This document shows, in pieces, positions 48,130-58,948 of a DNA stretch of 64,000 nucleotides. Numbering within the stretch: the stretch's first letter is position 1; each line of letters starts with the position of its first letter. The notes under the pieces are model-generated. The model had not been told where the DNA came from. It saw only the letters and a program-made list of their open reading frames with translations, and did not search any database. Position numbers and translations under genes: made by a program. Location of the stretch: positions 11,614,036-11,678,035 of the forward strand of contig CP136069.1 of NCBI GenBank assembly GCA_032622095.1. Reading direction: 5' to 3'. The stretch is from Siphonodentalium dalli (lineage: Eukaryota > Mollusca > Scaphopoda > Gadilida > Siphonodentaliidae).

Positions 48130-49070
48130 ATCGCACTAAATTGCACATAGATACTACCCATCACATCCACTCGTCAATTTTGCATTATCTGGATTCGAGA
48201 TTCCAACCCCTCCAGGATGTATCTATTGTATACCGATGTACCTGCTAGCGCATTTCACTCGCTCCTTCATTAGCCTGTTTGAATTTGACCGGAATATTGG
48301 AGAATTTCGAGTTTTGCCATATATCTATGGCAGGCTGTGTTCATCTGCATGTAGTACGTATTACGCTATATCGCGTCGCCACTAGTAAACCCTTTGCTCT
48401 GAAACTTAAGAAATCGCACCAGAATTGGGCGTTGATACCCCCTATCACACCCGCTCATCAGCAAAATTGTAACTCCGTATTTGATATTGTGAAGTATTTT
48501 TCAACTTTTGGATTTTGTTGGAATTTGCCAATTTGAACCCACCTGAACTCGAGCTCTGTTGGTCAGGTTGCTTTGATAGTAGAGCGGTCAAACTGTCGGA
48601 TATTACCAGAAGTATATCGACGTACCTGCTCCTGCATTAGCTCGCTCCTTCATTAACCCGGTCGGATTTGGCGAGAAAAATAGGTTAGTGATACAGCACT
48701 TAACAAAACTTATTTAGATTATAAAGCCTCGCCACGAGTAAACCTTCGACCTTAGCGCCAATTAAGCAGACATCAATAAGTTGCGCTTTGATACTATCTA
48801 TCATATGCACTACTCAGAAAAAATTTAGCTCGATGTTTAATTTTTTAGACAATTTCCCCCCTTTGATTTTTGTTGGAATTTGCAAAAAGTCTGAACCCAC
48901 CGAACCTCGCTCGCTGTTGGGCAGGTTGCTGTTATAGCAGAGCTATCAAACTTCGGGGGCCTACCTGTGAGATACCAGCATACCCGCTCCTGCATTAACC
49001 TTGCTCATCAATTAGCCCATTGGAATTGGCGCCAAAAATATGTAATTTTCTTGTCCATGCTGTAGATCGG
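48130..49070 (+). repeat. Diverged ~360-380 bp tandem repeat, 2.5 units
   Basis: CTCGCTCCTTCATTAGCC (about 48258), CTCGCTCCTTCATTAACCC (about 48640) and CTTGCTCATCAATTAGCCC (about 49000) mark corresponding points. Between them, TGTTGG.CAGGTTGCT and AGCGGTCAAACTGTCGG-like text also recur. The units are strongly diverged, so the array is old. Confidence 0.65.
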
Positions 49071-49204
49071 CAACGGTTGGGACAAAAAACTGATAAATGA
49101 TATATTCCGGTCCGAATCACTCTTCCCATCTGGAGCACGTAATAAAAATATTATACCGCTGGACTTGTTTTTTGTTTTTGTTTTTGTTTTTGGTGCTAAA
49201 TCTG

Positions 49205-49335
49205 ACGTTTACATCCGCCACCGGTCAGCCTGGTCTCACCATCCTCGACCTGGTCTCACCACCCCGACATTGTATCACCACCGGCATGGTCTCATCGCCT
49301 CCCCGGTATGGTCTCACCCTCTCCCATGCTCCTTC
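49205..49335. repeat. Short degenerate TGGTCTCACC repeats
   Basis: CTGGTCTCACCATCC, CTGGTCTCACCACC, ATGGTCTCATCGCC and ATGGTCTCACCCTC lie within about 130 bp. Preceded by a TTTTTG hexamer run at 49168. Confidence 0.7.
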
Positions 49336-49959
49336 ATAATCCAAATTATTAATTTTCGATGGTCTGTAACTTGGACATTTCTCAACCGATTTACAAACTT
49401 CTTTCAGGAGGATCATTAGTACGTCCTAAAGATACATGGTAGTAAAAATGGTTGAAATCATCGCAAACAAATAATTGCGAAAATTTCGCCCCCACCCTAA
49501 CCAAAAAATGTAAGTCCGACCCTGTCCAAATTATTTTTGTGAAGTATATTGACAACGGCCAGCACTACCATAGAAACTAAATCCAGCTATCTTTCTTGCT
49601 ATGTGAGAACAGGCGATCAGAAGATTTCGAGGTTGACATATATATGGGAGATAACTCTGGAGAGGAAAGACGGACACAGTTTTTGATGTGCTCATGATTC
49701 AGTGGATATCAAGATGTATGTATCGACCAAATTTCAGTGCTGTACTCCTTATATTTTCGGAGTTCTGAAAACACCAATTGTTCACATAAAGGGAGATAAC
49801 TCTGCAAATCAAGTGAGGACATGATTACCAATAGGCCTAAGCACTAGAGTTTGTATACATATATATACATACAAAGTTTTAGCTTTCTAACTCTATGCTC
49901 ATTATAAAATTGCTAAGAAGAAGGCAAATAATAATAGAGAAAAATAAAAATCACAAAAA

Positions 49960-50115
49960 CAATATACTTCCATGTAAAACATGGAAGTATAATTAGCTCT
50001 CAGGTCAAGATCAATATTTTAAAACAAATTCACAACATATCTTGAAGAAAGCATTGATGGATAACAAGAAAATAAGTTTCTTTCTATATATTACATAAAT
50101 AAATAGCAAACATGT
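49960..50115 (+). repeat. Dispersed repeat family C, copy 2
   Basis: CATATCTTGAAGAAAGCATT, GATGGATAACAAGAAAATAA and TATTACATAAATAAATA also occur at 53030-53110 and 54715-54800. Confidence 0.6.
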
Positions 50116-50589
50116 AGAAATACTATGAATATAAACAAAATGCTAGATTCTCACCCACTCCCGACCCTATTTTTGGTCCATCCTTTGATTTTTTTTTCTA
50201 CTAGTATATGGAAATTATTTTTACATAAACTCATTTTCCTTATAATTACCAGGTTTCCATCATTCAATGAGCACATGCATGTATTTTGCACTAATCCATG
50301 GCTCAAATTAATTCATTTGTTGCATATATATTCTGTTGAGTATACAAGGGAGATGGTCCCATAAATGGAGGTATTTATTGTACAGTACCCCTTTAGCAAG
50401 AATAAAATATCACAAACAAGGGTTGCACATCAAAGAGTTTTTTCCCCCATAAGAGTCACTCTGTCTGACCAAGAATCACTAAAAATGGACGACTAAATAA
50501 CCATAACTCAGAACTAAGGGCCATTACTCAGGTAAAAATAAGCCTGTAAAGTTTCAAAAACAAATCTGCAATAAATGTGGGATGAAGGG

Positions 50590-50760
50590 CATGCTGACGA
50601 ATTCACATTTGAAATTCAAGATGGCTGCTTGCGGCCATGTTTTTCATAAAAAATCGTTCAAATTCGATAGCTCCCATTTGGAGGTGATCATAGACTCAAA
50701 TGCTGAATATCATTGAAATCGGTCAAAGTTTGAGTTATCTAGCTAACTTGTCATGAATGA
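50590..50760 (+). repeat. AAGATGGC dispersed repeat, copy at 50 kb
   Basis: TTCAAGATGGCTGCTTGCGG, CCATGTTTTTCAT and GATAGCTCCCATTTGGAGG. Confidence 0.65.
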
Positions 50761-52114
50761 TCAGTCACTAAAAATAGACAAAATAACACCCATAACTTTC
50801 ATATAAAAGACCGGAAAATCTGGTTTTCGAACTTGTTCGAGATATTGTTGTTGCAGACGCATATACCAAATATCAATTAAATCGGTTGATGTTTGTTTGA
50901 GTTACTAGTATCCCACTAATGGTCTTGCACAATGGTCCGGACGCCTATCTACTCACCTCGCCAAACTTTAAGTTGAGTTTTTGAAACTTGACTAATAAAA
51001 TACGATATGAATTATCGACTCCAATAAAAACAATTGGATGAGAATCTAGTGTTTATAATGGCAAGATATGTGTTAGTCCATGTTTTTTTTACATAAATCA
51101 GTTAGTGAAATTGGTAGGTATAACACTGGTTTACGTTGAAGTACCATTGCCTTACTGTACTGTAACAAACTTCTTAACAGTTCGGGTCTTCTCTAGATGA
51201 AAACAAACAGATAAAATGTGAGGTTACTCCTAATTATGTGACATATTCTCTGCATAATTTAACACATTATAATATAGTTCATGTCACTTTCTCGCGTTCT
51301 GATAAGCTGCACACTGCCACACTATGTTCACTATGGCTTGTGGACTATTCCTCCTCTCGAACCACTATTTTGGCAAAGTCAACCCCAAGCCATGCATTAT
51401 CTATATAATAGTACCCAAATAGCCGGCCTACTATTTTTACCGAATAGTAACAAACTCATTTTGCACAATCGAATTGACACCTGAATATAGGGCTAATCTG
51501 AAAATATAATGAATATTACGTGTTGCAATATCGCATATCATTAGAATTCTTGATACATTTTAATAATCTTACAAATCTCCCATCAAAGCTATCCAATGTA
51601 TTCAATAACTTGTGCGTTGCGTTCTGCAAGCCTCAGCGGACAGTTCTAAATTTCCCAGAAAGTTCTATATAGAAATAAACACATGAATCAGGGATATATG
51701 ATGTTAGTTGTAAATAATAATATAGTTATACTCCCTGTCATCATCAAAAGATTGCCGTAAATTGTAAAATCTACCATTTCCAAAATTTGCAGCAAATAAA
51801 ATTGTGACAAAATCATGCACAGAAATTGTGTGCAAATTGACACTAATATTTGCCATTATTCCTCGAGGATCATTATATTGTCAGTCAATGACACAACATA
51901 AACTGTCTATATAATAATACATAATTCAGTGCATCATTAAGATATAACTCTTTCTGATATTAAAATGTTGAATTTTTTATTTATTTGTATGATAATGCTG
52001 ATTAAAATTGATAAAAAAAACTCTGGCCACTGAATCTGGGCGTAATGTCTGCTATAGTAGAGTAAAGCGACGATACTTCGATGTAAACCTGTAATATCCC
52101 TACCAATTTCGCCA
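50761..52114. other. No gene recognised
   Basis: AT-rich DNA without supported features. Confidence 0.5.
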
Positions 52115-52830
52115 CAGGCTCCTGGGGAAAAATACTGGATATATACCAATATCTATCATATTCTTCAGATTCTCAATATTTTTACATCTCAGCCACAGCT
52201 ATTTTTCAATGTGTCTTACTGGCCATGAAATTCCTTTCGTTTGATGTATAATTTGATAGTATCAAACAAAGGGAAGTTGAGATATTGTAGCAAAAACTTA
52301 AAAAATCTACAATAAACTTGTGAATAAAATGGGTCGTCAGTTTCACCATCTGCCTAATATTCTCAATAATTCAAAAAAATGTCACTTACCAAAAATATGC
52401 CACAGCTTATATTATAGGGCATATTTCCTTTATAATATAACGTAGCAGAGTCAATTGAAGCAAAATTGACATAAACAGGGAATTCGCAAGTTTGGCAATT
52501 GTGATCGTAATAATTGAATTTGTATCCGTGTATAATCACTACTTACTGGCCAGGGAAACTAACTGCTTTTTGTCTGCAGGTTTCACTAGTTTCGCTATGA
52601 TATCTGGACTTCCCTTCGTTTTATACTATTGACTTATGCACCAAAAGAAAGGCAATTTCATAACCAAAATGACACATTGAAATATACTGTGACTGAGATG
52701 GAATGATTTTGAGAATATATGAGGAATAGGATAGATGTTGTGTTTTTCCAAAAATCAGAATTGTTAACCTTATCACTGGTATAGTATATATTGGTATAGC
52801 TGATATTTTTCCCCAGGGCCTGTGTATTTC
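52115..52830. mobile_element. Foldback-like inverted repeat (~700 bp)
   Basis: The left arm about 52115-52280 (CTCCTGGGGAAAAATA, then CAGCCACAG, TTCAATGTGTC, GAAATTCCTTTCG) is matched in reverse complement by about 52610-52825 (GAAAGGCAATTTCAT, GACACATTGAAATA, CTGTGACTGAG, TTTTTCCCCAGGGCCTG). The arms are diverged, so the element is old. Confidence 0.6.
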
Positions 52831-52916
52831 TCTATCTGGTTTATGCCATACGTGGTATGGATACATAAAAATATTGGATGAGACAATTAACATGGAATTT
52901 ATTTTCCAATCTAATG

Positions 52917-53110
52917 TATGACTCTAGAAAGTGCAGTATCACATGAAAATGCTGCATGTGTGATTAATTTAAACATATCCACAAAGTTGGCACCAACACA
53001 GGAAAGATATCATATCACAAACAAAATCAACATATCTTGAAGAAAGCACTGATGGATAACAAGGAAATAAGTTTTTTCTCTCTGTATATTACACAAATAA
53101 ATAACAAACA
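52917..53110 (+). repeat. Dispersed repeat family C, copy 3
   Basis: The longest copy, joining both parts: GCTGCATGTGTG ... CAACACAGGAAAGATATC (as at 47.6 kb) and CATATCTTGAAGAAAGCAC ... GATGGATAACAAGG (as at 50.0 and 54.7 kb). Confidence 0.6.
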
Positions 53111-54700
53111 TATATACATGTATATGCAGGTCAGGCAAAATTGGCTTTCTAGCTCAATTGGGATCAGTAAACCAATTCAATCTCAAGTTTCATCGTATTT
53201 TGTACACCTACAACTGACTGCCAGAAATAAGATTAACACGAGGTGGAACTCTCCCAATAGGACTAAGGATACCCCCGGCAGTGCAATTAGGCTACATTAA
53301 GTGACATCAGTCATCCAACTAATAATGCACATCATTATCATAACAATATAATCATGAAGACTTTATTTATTCTAAAAAATACCCTGTTATTTAGGTTCCT
53401 GTGAATCTTTAATAGGGATTCCAATTGGTACAAAATCATAAAGAAGGACTTTACAAACCATTTATATTGTGACTTTTTATAACCCTTATGAGAATGAGAA
53501 CACTGCAATCTTCATGAATGTTTAGATAATTCTTTTGCATCCTCCACAGCTTCAGATTGAATGCAAACAACCAATATCTCATTTATTGAACATTGAAGCA
53601 CACTGTCATAAATTTTTTTTAGGATTTGTCAATATGCAGATATATTACTTTCATTTATGAACATAAATCTTTTGTTTTTTTAAATTAGTATGAAGTTTGG
53701 CTAGCTATAACTCCGAGCAAGACAATCACTGGTGCGTGGCAAAATATGCCCATTGGTAATTCCAAGGGCCATAACTATGGTGAAAATTTAGCAGGTGGAA
53801 CCCAAATCCAAACTTGACCTGTATTTTGGCTTAGTAAACTCATACCAAATTTTATTCCATTGAATTCCGACTTACTAAATGTATCAGGAAACGAAAAAGC
53901 AAACGGACGGACTAGGGTCATGTGAATAATCAAATACGATCAAATTGAATTCCGCATAGCATTTGCGACTCCGATAGAATAACGAATTGAAAATATCAGT
54001 TCGGCGACGGTAGCATAAGTGAGAAGATTCCAGTTTTTGAGTATGATAAGTCACCCATTGTATACAACCATTTCTCGTATTAAAAAATAAAAGTTTATAG
54101 ATTTTATACTTTGTGCAACTGCTTTGTGTTTAAATAATTGGAATTTTTGCATTAACTCGCCTAACAAGAACATTCTTGATGTTTAGGCATATATAAGCAC
54201 ATTCGCAGAATCATTGTATTGGCACCAATAATTTTCCATTTAATAATCTGATTTCAAATCAGACGTCAATTATAGAAATTTCAGTCTTATTTCTTGAAAT
54301 AGATGTGAATCTATGACACATGTCTGACTCAGTATGGGTTAACACATTAGTATCTGTTACAACAGAGTATGAACTTTGAAATGACAAATGAAGTCACTGT
54401 ATGAGCTGTTTATATTTAGAATCACAGGCATTACCCATGCAAAATGGAATACAAATTGAATGTTCTGGTTGAATCAAATATCTTTTAGAATAACGAATAT
54501 TTGCAGGACCCTTGGACAGAACAAAAGAATAATATGTCCCAATTTTAAAACGGCCATATAAAATTATTACTACAGATAGATTTGATGCAGTGTTTAAATT
54601 GGTCTGCAATTTATAGTTATGATATGCATCAGATTAAGTCAGATTTCCAAAATTATGTCTAGAAATTTCCACAACATACAGGTACATGCATGTGGATATT
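53111..54700. other. No gene recognised
   Basis: Includes a diverged family A fragment at about 53800-53930 (GACCTGTATTTTGGC, AACGGACGGACTAGG). Confidence 0.45.
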
Positions 54701-54704
54701 AATA

Positions 54705-54800
54705 GAAAAGATTTCACAATCTTGAAGCACTAATTGATAACAAGAAAGATAAGTTTCTTACAGTATATTACATAAATAAATATCAAAAATATACATATAG
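54705..54800 (+). repeat. Dispersed repeat family C, copy 4
   Basis: TCTTGAAGCACTAATTGATAA ... TATATTACATAAATAAATA; partial. Confidence 0.5.
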
Positions 54801-55029
54801 CATGTGTCAAAATGTGGGGCAGAGTTCAGTGTCCAAGCTAAGCTGGTCCCACCACTGCCATATTTCGTTATAAAATCTAACATTTCTTTCATTTGAATGT
54901 TTTATCGGCTACTATTCAATCTGATTTCATCTAGAAAATTTCCAAACCAATACGAACAAATCGGTTTCTCAGTATAATGCAGAATGAATTGTAACATAGC
55001 AAAGATTAAAAAAATGGAAGTGTTAATGA

Positions 55030-55460
55030 CACTGTAGCTCAACTGATGTCATAAATCACAGTCAATGGAGCGATAAGGAATGCAGAATATATGAAGTTTG
55101 GCATCAAATGGATAAAAAATGTTGGAAGTAGGTCATACCGAAGTAATTAGTGATGCAAAGAGTAAAATCCAAGATGGCTGCGAGCAGCCATGTTATCCAT
55201 CAAATTTGATAGCTCCCATCTTGGTGACCCTGAACATGCCTGTAAATTAATGTCGACTGCAAGGTACACCAATATATTCAAATGTGAAATCCAAGATGTA
55301 TGCTAGCATGATTTAAAAACATTTTCAAATTTGTTATGGCTTCCCATCCAGTGGTCACCCCAAGAAGGCTGCTGACAGCCATGTTTTTCAAAAAAATTAT
55401 AAAAACAATTATCCATCTAGGGGTCACCCAAAAGAAATAAGTTTTGTGACGTTCGGATGA
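55030..55460 (+). repeat. AAGATGGC dispersed repeat, copies at 55 kb
   Basis: AATCCAAGATGGCTGCGAGC, AGCCATGTTATCCAT, GATAGCTCCCATCTTGGTGA and, at 55370, GCTGCTGACAGCCATG, again with GTGACCTGTAGGGTATGC. Confidence 0.65.
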
Positions 55461-55499
55461 GGTATGTGACCTGTAGGGTATGCTGTAGTGATGTGCAGT

Positions 55500-55565
55500 T
55501 TTGATATTTCATGTCGGTTTTGGTTTCGGTTTAAAACCAGGTTTCGGTTTTGGTTTCGGTTTTAT
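55500..55565. repeat. Simple repeat of GGTTTCGGTTTT
   Basis: About five GGTTTCGGTTTT/GGTTTTGGTTTC units with an AAAACCAG interruption, giving a short internal inverted repeat. Confidence 0.8.
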
Positions 55566-55965
55566 TCAATACATTAATGAATTTAAGCATAGCAGTGATA
55601 GCACCAATATTCCCAGCAATTTTTCAGTCATTCCCATAGTCTATGTACAATGCACAATAAGTCATGTCTGAGATTCCGATTCCAGCCAACGGAGATCTAC
55701 CTAGTACCGTCGCAGAATGAGTGAATTTGATCAATTTCATTGGCTGATAATATTAATACACATTACAATTGGGTCCCCAAAACAGTCGCTTTAAAACATG
55801 CCATATTTGCAAACTTTACAATATTCTTTCAGTGAATTTGGTAAGTAGAAACGATGTTTTGTGCATCGAAACTGCATGAGAAAAATTCACGTCGCCAAAC
55901 TCGCCATTCAAATTGCAGTAGCCGACAGCACGTGGCTGTGTTATTGTCTCGACCCCATCTGCATA

Positions 55966-56037
55966 CAATTTAATAGCGGCAATTTCATTGGCTGCTATTT
56001 AAGATCGGCAAATACCAGTACAGTTGTTTAAAAAATA
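55966..56037 (+). repeat. 72 bp segment duplicated at the window's right end
   Basis: TTTCATTGGCTGCTATTTAA and TACCAGTACAGTTGTTTAA. The 63932-64000 copy matches over its visible length with about two substitutions. A weaker relative (TTTCATTGGCTGATAATATT) is at 55736. Confidence 0.85.
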
Positions 56038-56232
56038 GATGTCATATTTGCTTAGTTTTGATAATACAAACCATAATATTTTACAAACGTGAAAACTGTT
56101 TGAAGTATTGCTATTTCTACAGTTCTTTCTACATAATAAACCATCTGGAAGGAAGTCAGTTGCTATGTAGAAGTTGACGTCATCTTGTCGTTCTCTGACA
56201 AGAGATTTGCAGTAAACGCAGTCAACAGGCAT
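55999..56232 (-). CDS. Unrecognised 77-codon frame with CxxC pairs
   Basis: A true ATG at 56230-56232 in a fair context (GCACAATGCC) opens MPVDCVYCKSLVRERQDDVN, continues to LLCRKNC and then SFHVCKIL. C-x2-C followed later by C-x3-C could form a small zinc-binding unit. No family is recognised. The 3' end overlaps the 72 bp segment that is duplicated at 63932, so the frame may be part of a repeated element whose second copy continues beyond the window. It may also be a first exon, but no good donor is visible. Low confidence that it is expressed. Confidence 0.25.
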   Translation of the reverse strand: MPVDCVYCKSLVRERQDDVNFYIATDFLPDGLLCRKNCRNSNTSNSFHVCKILWFVLSKLSKYDIYFLNNCTGICRS

Positions 56233-57262
56233 TGTGCTGAATTGAGGAATGAATGAAAATCGGATAGCTGCCCAGAGTCGTAATTTCGCTAAAATCCGGA
56301 TTGAGAATCCGAAGCCGATTACGGGGGCGGGGCTAATTCCCGATTCTAGGTCATATTTTGAAATCCACGTGGTCTCCGAAACTCTCTCCCAGCGTCAAAC
56401 ATGGCTCATGTATTTGACACAAGTATCATTTGTATCTTATATTTATAAAGTGCATGTTTGTTGTGAAAGTCATACTTTTCTTCTATGTGTGTATACACGG
56501 CACATAATTTGCTGCCAATCCGACTTAATCGCATCTTTTTTTTTCAAGTTAAAGTGTGTTTATTGATGATGGCAAGCATATCTAAACATGACAGCTCTAG
56601 GCCTCCTGAATCAAATTCCGAAGATGTTGTGAAGAACACACGAAACTTGTCAGTTGAACAGGGACGTGCCGACAGGGGTTCATTGTGTGTCTCGACCCAC
56701 ACCCCGATCTTTGATACAATTTGCTAAGCTGTGCAGTCATTCATACGTGAGGAAAATCAGGATTATTTTGACTAACTGTTTCAAATAATGATACGTACAA
56801 GCCAACAAACGCAACAAACAAACCTGATTTTAAATAAATACATATACAAACTTATGACTAACCCGGAGAGGGGATGTCCAGTGATCTGTATATATGTTCA
56901 ACTTGTTTTGGTAGTCATGTTGCTTTGCCATTACTAATTATTTATTTTTTCAGTGTAATAACATATGGGAGAGGGGGTACCCTTAAGTGAGTCAGTACTT
57001 GTCCCCAAATTCCTTTGTATGTATAAACAAATGTATGTGTTATATATCATGTGTTATCTAAATTTGACATATATTTGAAATAAATATATCTAAACTAAAC
57101 TTTGGTACATTCCAGCAGTCGGAAATTTCATGCATGACACAACATTAGTTGGACATTAATTTGACACCATATATAGGTTGGCATTGTTCTCATTGTTTGA
57201 TTTTTTTCAACCAGTAAAAGTTGGTAATTTTCCAATCTTAGTGTTTGTCAGATTGGATATTT
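56233..57262. other. No gene supported
   Basis: A short frame from the ATG at about 56567 (ASISKHDSSRPPESNSED) has coding-like composition, but no splice borders or domain. The segment near 56276 (TTTCGCTAAAATCCG) has an inverted relative near 58110. Confidence 0.4.
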
Positions 57263-57372
57263 CCAAGGGGAGCAAATTGAATTCTGCGAACCTGTGAGAT
57301 TGATGTTTGGTTCAATGGGGGGGGGGGTGCAGTTGGCCGCAAATTTGAGGAAACTTCTAGCCACGTCCCTAG
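57263..57372 (+). repeat. CTAGCCACGTCCCT dispersed repeat, copy 2
   Basis: See 45405-45545. This copy contains a G10 run at about 57318. Confidence 0.55.
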
Positions 57373-58128
57373 AACATGTGTCTGTTGTCTATACAGAGAC
57401 TATTGTGCAAAACGACTGCATTTAACGAAACAAAACATGTTAAACATGAAATTGCTATAACTTTAAGACTAGATGATAGTACATACGTGTATCTGATAAT
57501 CCATCGATACCATATAATCCTACTATTTCTTGAATAAGTAGAAACATTATAATAACGAACACAGCAGAAGACATATCCTCGCAGGTTCATATGAACTCGG
57601 TCAATGGTGACGTATCCGCCGAATTCGAAATTGACATGCGTTCGGGCGGTATTTTAAGGATGGAATTATGAAATGGACATATGAAAGTGACAATCAACAA
57701 TGATTTGCAATTGCTTCGCCATCAACCGAAGTTCTCCCCAGCGTTACTATCAATAGCGTTATTATTTGGCTAATTTCAGTAATATTCTCCCAGTTTACAT
57801 TCAATAAAACAAATTTGTCTCCGCATTTAAAATTCTTTGATATAGATCGTTTATATTCTGCAATAATTTGTACACAAGAGACGGATTCTTATGTTTTATT
57901 GTGTTTTTAAACTCTGAGGTGGCGAAATCTCGGTTTGTTTACATTACGAACATTTGAGTCCGTAATCGGAATCCGAATCCGAATCGGATTACCACGAAAT
58001 TGAGAATACGGTCTGTTCGTTTACTGATTCTGCCAATTTCTGGTCTGTTCTTTTGCCGAACAAAGTCGTACGGGGACCAATCTGTAATCTGAATCCATAA
58101 TCTGAATCGGATTTTAGCGAAATAACGC
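57373..58128. other. No gene recognised
   Basis: Contains clustered AATCCGAATC/AATCGGATT words (57965-58115). No coding region supported. Confidence 0.45.
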
Positions 58129-58326
58129 CACTGGGGTCTGTAACACGCTCCGCTCTCCGCCCCTTTTTGCACTGCCCATATACGCCGCCTCTATATATGC
58201 ACCTTCTTCGCGTTAATGGTAACATATAATGTTACCATTAACGCGAAGAAGGCGCGTATATAGATGCAGCGTATATGGGCAGTGCAAAAGGGGGGCGGAC
58301 AGCGGAGCGTGTTACAGGCCCCTGTG
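58129..58326. repeat. 198 bp palindrome
   Basis: The left arm CACTGGGGTCTGTAACACG ... TTCGCGTTAATGGTAACAT is mirrored by the right arm from ATGTTACCATTAACGCGAA to CGTGTTACAGGCCCCTGTG, with the turn at about 58228. The arms are GC-richer than the surroundings and differ by a few bases. Confidence 0.85.
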
Positions 58327-58844
58327 TGGGAGAGTGATTTGGGGGGCTAACCCCGGGATCTTCGAAAGGGCCAAGAGGCCCTTTCCTTAACCCCTCATTT
58401 TACAATTTTTTTTAAGGCCCCTGTGGATAGCTGGGCTATCTTTATATGTCTATACATCCGAAGTGAGAACGTTGAGCTAATGGCTTCGTTCGCAAAGCGG
58501 CAATCAACAGTACTTAGCGGTTTTTTTCATTGCATGTCGGCAACCATCATTGTTTTTATAACTGATCGCTGTCAGTGACTGTCCATAAGTGAAGTTCATT
58601 TTGTTATTACAACTAAGACATTAAATCGCATGGAAAGAGCAATTGTGTGGGCTGCCTGACGTGAATATGTATTGGAAAATAACGTCATACGTAATGACAT
58701 TAAATCTCAAGGAAACCCGCGAAAAAATAAAAAATAACATTTACTGTTTCAATGTTTTAAGTTATTTCCTTCATAAAAAAGAGTCTTCTTGATAAAGAAC
58801 CCTCTCAATACTTGAATATAGAATTAACCTTTAAAAAGAAAAAT
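58327..58844. other. No gene recognised
   Basis: No supported feature. Confidence 0.5.
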
Positions 58845-58937
58845 CTTCGGAATAGCGAACATTCGGAATAGCGAACCTTCGGAGTAGTGAACCTTCGGAA
58901 TAGTGAACCTTCGGAATAGCGAACCTTCGGAATAGAG
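58845..58937 (+). repeat. 16 bp tandem repeat, about six copies
   Basis: The unit is CTTCGGAATAGCGAAC with one- or two-base variants. It stops about 12 bp before the right satellite array begins. Confidence 0.9.
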
Positions 58938-58948
58938 ACATGTTCCCC

